Assembly: GCA_019351895.1 (NCBI GenBank)
Contig: JABBOH010000011.1
Coordinates: 1-64,000 of the forward strand
Direction: 5' to 3'
From: Pseudomonadota bacterium
Lineage (GTDB): Bacteria; Pseudomonadota; Alphaproteobacteria; Acetobacterales; Acetobacteraceae
Length of the DNA stretch: 64,000 bases
Of the stretch, positions 58,879 to 64,000 are shown piece by piece; positions within the stretch are counted from its first letter, which is position 1; every line of letters begins with the position of its first letter. The notes beneath the pieces were generated by a model. It worked only from the letters and a program-made list of their open reading frames with translations, ran no database searches and was not told the DNA's origin. Position numbers and translations under genes: made by a program.

Positions 58879-60290
58879 TCGCCGCGGATCTGGCTTTCGC
58901 GACCATCCCCGAACTCGGCGCCGCGCTCCGCAGCAACACCGTCTCCTCGGTGGAACTCGCCCGGCTCTTCCTTGAGCGGCTCGAGCGGGACGGCCGCCGC
59001 CTCAATGCCGTCGTGACGCTCACGCCCGAGATCGCGCTGCGCGAGGCCGCGCTCGCGGATGCCGAGCGGCAAGGCGGCCTCGATCGCGGGCCGCTGCACG
59101 GCATTCCCTATGGGATGAAAGATATCGTGGCGGCCGCCGGTGCGCCGACCACCTGGGGCGCGGCACCGTTCCGCGATCAGGTTTTTGCGCAGGAGGCGAC
59201 CGCGACACGGAAACTGCGCGACGCCGGCGCGGTGCTGGTGGCCAAGCTCGCGACGGTCGAGATCGCCGGCGGCATGGCCTACAAGAACCCTAACGCCGCC
59301 TTCACCGGTCCCACCGCCAACCCGTGGGACGAGGGACGCTGGACCAGCGGCTCCTCCAGCGGTCCCGGCGCCGCGGTCGCCGCCGGGGCAGTGCCGTTCG
59401 CCATCGGCAGCGACACCAGCGGCTCGATCCTCTACCCAGCCGCCTTCACCGGCATCTCCGGCCTCCGCGCGACCTATGGCCGTGTCAGCCGCGCCGGGGC
59501 CATGACCCTGTGCTGGACGCTGGATCGCCTGGGCCCGATGGCCCGCACCGCCGAGGATTGCGGCCTCGTGCTGGAGGCAATCGCGGGTCCTGACCCCGCC
59601 GATCACGCAAGCCTGCGCGAGCCCTATCGCTACGCCGTGGGTCGCACCCGGCGCGAGGGCGGCTTTCGCTTCGCCGTCATCGACGGCTGCTGCGAGGGCG
59701 TCGAGCCGGAGGTGCAGCGCAATTTCGAGGCGTCGCTCGCGCTGCTGGAACAGATCGGGACGCTCGACACCGTGGAGCTTCCGGATTTCCCCTATGGCGC
59801 GCTGATCAGCACGATCGTCGCGGCCGAGGCCTATGCCGCGCACGACGAGTTCATCGCCGCCGGTGGTTTGGCGTCGCTCACCTCACCGCTTTCTGCGGGC
59901 GCGCGCCTCGCCGCCTCGGTGCTGCCCGCGCATGACTACATCCGCGCCCAGCGCATCCGCCACAGACTGGCGCAGGCTTTCACGAGCCTCGCTGGCGGCT
60001 ACGACGCGCTGCTGGCGCCGAGCCTCGGCGTGGTGGCAACCGGCCTGCATGACGATTTCGAGCTTGGCCTGCCCCGCGCGATGGGCCGGCGTCCGCTCAA
60101 CCTCGCGGGCGTGCTGACGGGATCGCCGACCATCTCGATCATCAACGGCTTCGGCGAAGGCGGCCTACCCACGGGCATCCAATTCGCGGGCGCGCCCTTC
60201 GCGGAGAACGCAATCCTCGATGCCGCCACGGCGCTGCAGGGCATGACCGACTGGCACCGACGCCGCCCTGCTGGACTGGTTCCCGGCTGA
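58875..60290 (+). CDS. Amidase (amidase-signature family)
   Basis: A 471-residue Ser-Ser-Lys amidase. Lys82 lies in HGIPYGMKDIV, cis-Ser160 in TSGSSSGPGAAVAAG, and nucleophile Ser184 in GSDTSGSILYPAAF. The ATG inside the stop of the small protein was used. Relatives hydrolyse 1-carboxybiuret (AtzE), pantothenate-like or aryl amides. With the neighbouring importer and peptidase it likely releases an acid and an amine from an amide. Substrate unknown. Confidence 0.9.
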   Translation: MIAADLAFATIPELGAALRSNTVSSVELARLFLERLERDGRRLNAVVTLTPEIALREAALADAERQGGLDRGPLHGIPYGMKDIVAAAGAPTTWGAAPFRDQVFAQEATATRKLRDAGAVLVAKLATVEIAGGMAYKNPNAAFTGPTANPWDEGRWTSGSSSGPGAAVAAGAVPFAIGSDTSGSILYPAAFTGISGLRATYGRVSRAGAMTLCWTLDRLGPMARTAEDCGLVLEAIAGPDPADHASLREPYRYAVGRTRREGGFRFAVIDGCCEGVEPEVQRNFEASLALLEQIGTLDTVELPDFPYGALISTIVAAEAYAAHDEFIAAGGLASLTSPLSAGARLAASVLPAHDYIRAQRIRHRLAQAFTSLAGGYDALLAPSLGVVATGLHDDFELGLPRAMGRRPLNLAGVLTGSPTISIINGFGEGGLPTGIQFAGAPFAENAILDAATALQGMTDWHRRRPAGLVPG

Positions 60291-60293
60291 GGC

Positions 60294-61940
60294 TCAGCGG
60301 GAGGCGGCTAGGATCATCGCGCTCGCCTTCTCGGCGATCATGATCGTCGGCGAATTCGTGTTGCCGGAGGTGATGCGCGGCATCACCGAGGCGTCGACCA
60401 CGCGCAGGCCGGAGACGCCTCGCACCCGCAGCTCGCCGTCCACCACCGCCATGGGATCGGTGTCGATGCCCATCTTGGCGGTCCCGACCGGGTGGAAGAT
60501 CGTCGTGCCGACCGCGCGCGCCGCCTCCACCAATTCGGCGTCGCTCTCGAGTTCCGGCCCCGGCTTGATCTCGACCGGGCGGTAGCGCGCCAGCGCCGGC
60601 TGGCCGACGATGTGCCGCACCAGCCGCAGCGCATCGACGGCGACGCGCTGATCCTCGTCCGTATGCAGGTAGTTCGGCTGGATGCGCGGCTGGACGACGC
60701 CCTCGCCACCGGTTCTTGCCGCATGAACCGACCCACGGCTGCTCGGCCGCAGATTGCAGACGCTCGCGGTGAAGGCCGGGAATCGGTGCAACTCGTCGCC
60801 GAACTTGTCGAGCGAGAGGGGCTGGACGTGAAACTCCAGATTGGCGGTGGCGTAGTCGTTCGAGGACCGGGCGAAGGCGCCGAGCTGCGAGGGCGCCATG
60901 GTCATCGGACCCCGGCGCTGCAGCAGATACTGCAGCCCCATCAGCCCGCGCCGCCACAGCTTCATGTAGTCCTCGTTGAGCGTGCGGATGCCGGAGACGC
61001 TGAAAACCGGGCGCAGCTGCAGATGGTCCTGCAGGTTCTCCCCGACCCCCGGCAGATCGGAAACGACGGGAATGCCGAGCGACTGCAGATGCTCGCCCTG
61101 GCCGATGCCCGAAAGTTCGAGCAAGACGGGCGAGCCCACGGCACCGGCGGCGAGGATGACTTCGGCGCTCGCCTCGGCGGTGAAGCGCGCCCCCCCGCGG
61201 GTCAGCGCCACGCCCGTCGCGCGGCCACGCTCGAACAGGATGCGCTCGGCCTGGATGCCGGTTTCCAGCCGCAGGTTCCGCCGGTGCAATGCGGGGCGCA
61301 GAAAGCCCCGCGCCGTGCTCCAGCGGCGGCCGCGCCGCTGGTTCACCTGGAAATAGGAGGAGCCGAAATTGTCGCCGCCGTTGAAGTCGTCGATCTTCGG
61401 GATTCCCGCGCTGCCCATTGCCTCCTGGATCACGTCGAGGATCGGCCAATGGATGCGCGGATGCTCGACCCGCCATTCCCCGCCTGCGCGATGCAGGTCG
61501 CTCGGCGGCGCCATGTGGTCCTCATGCTTGAGGAAATAGGGCAGCACGTCGTCCCAGCCCCAGCCGCCCAGTCCCAGCTGGCGCCAGCCGTCGTAATCCG
61601 CCGCCTGCCCGCGCATGTAGATCATGGCGTTGATCGCGGATGAACCGCCGATGACCTTGCCGCGCGGATAGGCGAGCACGCGCCCGGCGAGCCCCGGCAC
61701 CGGCTCCGTGCGGAACATCCAGTCGGCGCGCGGGTTGTTGATGGCGAAAAGATAGCCGACCGGGATGTGGAACCAGATCCAGTTGTCGCGGCCACCGGCC
61801 TCCAGCAACAGCACCCTTCGGCGTGGATCGGCGGACAGGCGGTTGGCCAGCACGCAGCCCGCCGAACCGGCACCGATGACGATGTAGTCGAACCGCCCTA
61901 GGGAGGTTGCCGCGCCGCCGCTGGGACTGTCGCCGCTCAC
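60294..61940 (-). CDS. GMC-family FAD oxidoreductase (choline/alcohol dehydrogenase type)
   Basis: A 548-residue flavoenzyme. YIVIGAGSAGCVLANRLS is the FAD loop, RGKVIGGSSAINAMIYMRG and LAAGAVGSPVLLELSGIG are the GMC signatures, and catalytic His lies in FHPVGTAKMG with Asn in GNTNSPTIMI. It oxidises a primary alcohol to an aldehyde. GTG start overlapping the ChaC-like stop (GTGA). Converges on the amidase with three bases between stops. Confidence 0.9.
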   Translation of the reverse strand: MSGDSPSGGAATSLGRFDYIVIGAGSAGCVLANRLSADPRRRVLLLEAGGRDNWIWFHIPVGYLFAINNPRADWMFRTEPVPGLAGRVLAYPRGKVIGGSSAINAMIYMRGQAADYDGWRQLGLGGWGWDDVLPYFLKHEDHMAPPSDLHRAGGEWRVEHPRIHWPILDVIQEAMGSAGIPKIDDFNGGDNFGSSYFQVNQRRGRRWSTARGFLRPALHRRNLRLETGIQAERILFERGRATGVALTRGGARFTAEASAEVILAAGAVGSPVLLELSGIGQGEHLQSLGIPVVSDLPGVGENLQDHLQLRPVFSVSGIRTLNEDYMKLWRRGLMGLQYLLQRRGPMTMAPSQLGAFARSSNDYATANLEFHVQPLSLDKFGDELHRFPAFTASVCNLRPSSRGSVHAARTGGEGVVQPRIQPNYLHTDEDQRVAVDALRLVRHIVGQPALARYRPVEIKPGPELESDAELVEAARAVGTTIFHPVGTAKMGIDTDPMAVVDGELRVRGVSGLRVVDASVMPRITSGNTNSPTIMIAEKASAMILAASR

Positions 61941-62632
61941 CGGTCTCCGGCGGCTCCTGCCGCCTGCTCCGCCCTCACCGCGTCGGCCAGACGCTCGAGG
62001 TCCGGGTCGGGAATGCCGGCACGGCGCAAGCCGTCGCAGGTGCGGAACAGGTAATCGGCGGCGCTGCCGAGGGAACCGCTGGCGGTCGCCAGCCGGCGCA
62101 CGATCTCGGCCTCCGGCAGGTGACCGTCATAGTGATCGCCCGCGTGGTTGACCGTGAAGGCGAGCCCCGCGCCGAACCGATCGCCATGCTCGTCGTGCAG
62201 ATCGACCCAGTGGGGCACGTAGGCGCCGGTCAGCATTTCGCGCCGCCACAGCAGGGTAAGCTCGGTGAATGCGCTTGCCTCGGTAATGCGCAGGGCAACG
62301 CCGAGGCAGCTGCCGCCGGGCTCGAGACCCAGCACGAGTCCGGGATGCTCCGGCGAACCGCGACCGGCGCGCGTCGAGAGGCAGAAGGCACGGTGCCACC
62401 CGTCGATCCGCGCGGTGCGCTGCTCGACACTGTGGATGGTCGGGTTCCAGATCAGCGAGCCGTAGCCGAACAGCCAGACATCGCCGGGCGGGCGGCACTG
62501 CATCATGGCGCAGAGGGAGTCCGCGCGTTCGGCCGCGGACCAGCACTGCAGGTCGGGCGCATCCTGAGCCACGAGGGCGTCGATGCCCCCGGCCTCGATG
62601 AAGGCGCGCGTCAACAGGAAGTCATCGGCCAT
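61937..62632 (-). CDS. ChaC-like gamma-glutamylcyclotransferase
   Basis: A 231-residue protein with FGYGSLIWNP, the ChaC substrate-binding motif, followed by GWHRAFCLSTRAGRGSPEHP and LVLGLEPGGSCLGVALRI. ChaC cleaves glutathione to 5-oxoproline and Cys-Gly. It is co-translated with the GMC oxidoreductase. A link to gamma-glutamylated intermediates in the local pathway is possible but unproven. A second ATG four codons upstream is also usable. Confidence 0.85.
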   Translation of the reverse strand: MADDFLLTRAFIEAGGIDALVAQDAPDLQCWSAAERADSLCAMMQCRPPGDVWLFGYGSLIWNPTIHSVEQRTARIDGWHRAFCLSTRAGRGSPEHPGLVLGLEPGGSCLGVALRITEASAFTELTLLWRREMLTGAYVPHWVDLHDEHGDRFGAGLAFTVNHAGDHYDGHLPEAEIVRRLATASGSLGSAADYLFRTCDGLRRAGIPDPDLERLADAVRAEQAAGAAGDR

Positions 62633-62771
62633 TGCGCTTCGCATCCGAAGGTGATGTCGCTACCCTCTCTCCATCCCCGGCATGGCCATCAGCGTCAAGG
62701 CCAGGACTATGCACCCCACACAATCCGGGGCGGCAGGTCGAAGACCGGAAGGCGGGCAGAGGAGCGACAGC

Positions 62772-63542
62772 ATGGCGGGGACACAGGCGCGGCAGATCGG
62801 CCGGCTTCAAGGCAAGGTGGCGATCATCACCGGCGCCGCAAACGGCATTGGCCGGGCAACGGCGCTCCGTTTTGCCGCCGAGGGCGCGCGGCTCATGCTC
62901 AACGATGTGAATGCGGCGGCGCTAGACACGGTGCTGCGCGAGGTGACGGAGGCCGGCGGCGCGGTCTGCGGCATTGTCGGCGACGTGGCGAAGGCCGCCG
63001 AGGTCGAGCGGCTGGTGGCCGAGGCCGTGGCATCCTACGGGTGCGTCGATATCCTCATCGCCAATGCCGGCATCATCCCCGAGGCCGATCTGCCGGCCGC
63101 GAGTGCCGACCTCTGGGACCGGACCATGGCAATCGACGCGCGGGGCATGTTCCTGTGCTGCAAACACGCGGCGGCGGCGATGCTGAAGACCGGCGGAGGT
63201 GCCATGGTGCTGCTCTCCTCCGTCTCGGGCTTCGTCGGCCAGAAGGGCCAGGTCGTCTATGGCCCGGCGAAATTCGCGGCCTCGGGCCTCACGAAGCATC
63301 TGGCGGTCGAGCTTGCGGCGCAGGGCATCCGCGTCAACGCGGTGGCGCCCGGCACGATCGCCACGGCGGCCGTCGCGCGGATGGACCCGGCGGGCATCCG
63401 CGCCGGCATCGCGAAGCACCCGATGGGCCGGATCGGCCAGCCCGAAGAGGTGGCGAACGCGATCCTGTTCCTCGCCTCCGACGAGGCGTCGTTCATCACC
63501 GGGGCGATCCTCCCGGTCGATGGCGGGTTCCTCGCGCAATAG
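62772..63542 (+). CDS. Short-chain dehydrogenase/reductase near the right edge
   Basis: A 256-residue classical SDR: TGAANGIGRATALRFAAEGA binds NAD(P), NAGI is present, SSVSGFVGQKGQVVYGPAKF holds Ser-Tyr-Lys, and ASFITGAILPVDGG ends the fold. GAGGAG precedes the ATG. Converges on the truncated FCD regulator. Substrate unknown. Confidence 0.87.
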   Translation: MAGTQARQIGRLQGKVAIITGAANGIGRATALRFAAEGARLMLNDVNAAALDTVLREVTEAGGAVCGIVGDVAKAAEVERLVAEAVASYGCVDILIANAGIIPEADLPAASADLWDRTMAIDARGMFLCCKHAAAAMLKTGGGAMVLLSSVSGFVGQKGQVVYGPAKFAASGLTKHLAVELAAQGIRVNAVAPGTIATAAVARMDPAGIRAGIAKHPMGRIGQPEEVANAILFLASDEASFITGAILPVDGGFLAQ

Positions 63543-63559
63543 GGCTACTCCGCCGCCGC

Positions 63560-64000
63560 CTAACTGTTCTTGGACAGGAACAAGCCACGGCTGCGCTGCA
63601 GGTGGACGCGCATGGCCTCCACCGCACCCGCCTCGTCATGGGCGATGATCGCGTCCAGGATCATCCGGTGCTCCTCGAGCGTCAGGTGCTCATGGCCCTT
63701 CCAGAGCAGGAGGCTCGCATGGAACATGCTCAGCCAATGCAGCATCGCGCGGCTCACCGCCTCCAGCACCGCATTGCGGGTGATCGCCGCGATCGCGGTG
63801 TGGAACGCCATATCGGCCGCCACGAACCCGCCGGAGTCGCGCTTGAGGAAGGAGGCCTGCCGCGCCAGCGCCGCCTCCAGCCGCTCGATATCGGCGGGCT
63901 CCGCCAGCCGCGCCGCATCGCGCACGATGCCGATCTCGAAGAAGCTGCGCGCATCCTGCAGCTGGCCCAGCGATTGCGGCTGCGTCGCCAGGATGTGCCG
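63560..64000 (-). CDS. GntR-family regulator, C-terminal FCD domain only (5' part outside window)
   Basis: The visible 146 residues are the FCD ligand-binding domain: RSFFEIGIVRDAARLAEPAD, FVAADMAFHTAIAAITRN and a late EEHRMILDAI. The N-terminal winged helix lies beyond the right edge. The frame is open to the edge. Likely controls adjacent genes to the right or the SDR. Confidence 0.82.
   Translation of the reverse strand, partial: RHILATQPQSLGQLQDARSFFEIGIVRDAARLAEPADIERLEAALARQASFLKRDSGGFVAADMAFHTAIAAITRNAVLEAVSRAMLHWLSMFHASLLLWKGHEHLTLEEHRMILDAIIAHDEAGAVEAMRVHLQRSRGLFLSKNS

Noticed and set aside
1..64000. tRNA, rRNA, insertion sequences, phage or integrase genes
   Set aside because: None was recognised on either strand, so I do not call the catabolic part a mobile island even though it is rich in accessory genes.

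Overview
The window is high-GC DNA from an alphaproteobacterium, most likely a member of the Hyphomicrobiales (Rhizobiales). The reasons are an NrnC-type short RNase, an AppA-like blue-light sensor, a LysM protein beside psd-pssA, many GTG starts with 4-base stop/start overlaps, and a density of SDR, GMC, Gfo/Idh/MocA and ABC uptake genes typical of soil or plant-associated rhizobial relatives. Family and genus cannot be set from sequence reading alone. I see no tRNA, rRNA, IS element or CRISPR array.

Region 1 (1-23 kb) is mainly housekeeping and signalling. It holds an Ada-AlkA alkylation repair fusion cut by the left edge, a lysine-less mini lipoyl protein, a PdxI-like aldo/keto reductase, a ROK kinase with an inositol-monophosphatase-type enzyme, NrnC, a small 2OG oxygenase, a NUDIX hydrolase, RlmJ with a LOG-type protein, a LysM protein followed by phosphatidylserine decarboxylase and synthase (phosphatidylethanolamine synthesis), a LacI regulator divergent from a PhyH oxygenase, a dienelactone hydrolase, and malic enzyme MaeB. 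A light/c-di-GMP block follows on the minus strand: BLUF plus heme/cobalamin-type sensor, then a membrane GGDEF-EAL protein with a degenerate GGDEF and an intact EAL, then a TPR lipoprotein.

Region 2 (23-40 kb) is a catabolic locus. A minus-strand run of eight closely spaced genes starts with maleylacetate reductase and hydroxyquinol 1,2-dioxygenase. It continues with a beta-hydroxyacid dehydrogenase, an unusual cytoplasmic HTH plus solute-binding-protein fusion (presumed regulator), a Gfo/Idh/MocA dehydrogenase, a zinc-type alcohol dehydrogenase and two SDRs. The divergent plus-strand set has a YciI-like protein, a second zinc-type dehydrogenase and a ribose-type ABC importer whose double ATPase is fused to a permease. 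No hydroxylating monooxygenase is present, so the hydroxyquinol may come from an oxidised cyclitol or sugar-like substrate rather than from resorcinol. This is the main candidate for an undescribed pathway.

Region 3 (40-48 kb) holds a second sugar uptake operon (SDR, GntR, binding protein, two permeases, glucosamine-6-phosphate deaminase-like protein) without its own ATPase. It is divergent from an FAD amine/amino-acid oxidase and an M24 peptidase, with a clear palindromic operator candidate between them. Region 4 (48-64 kb) holds a dipeptide/nickel-type ABC importer, an M20 peptidase, an SDR, a ketopantoate-reductase-like protein, a creatininase-family hydrolase and a GntR regulator in one overlapping series, divergent from a GatC-like small protein plus amidase. 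After these come a GMC oxidoreductase, a ChaC-like cyclotransferase, an SDR and a truncated FCD regulator at the right edge. Together these suggest uptake and hydrolysis of an amide- or peptide-like compound followed by oxidation of the released hydroxy acid or alcohol.
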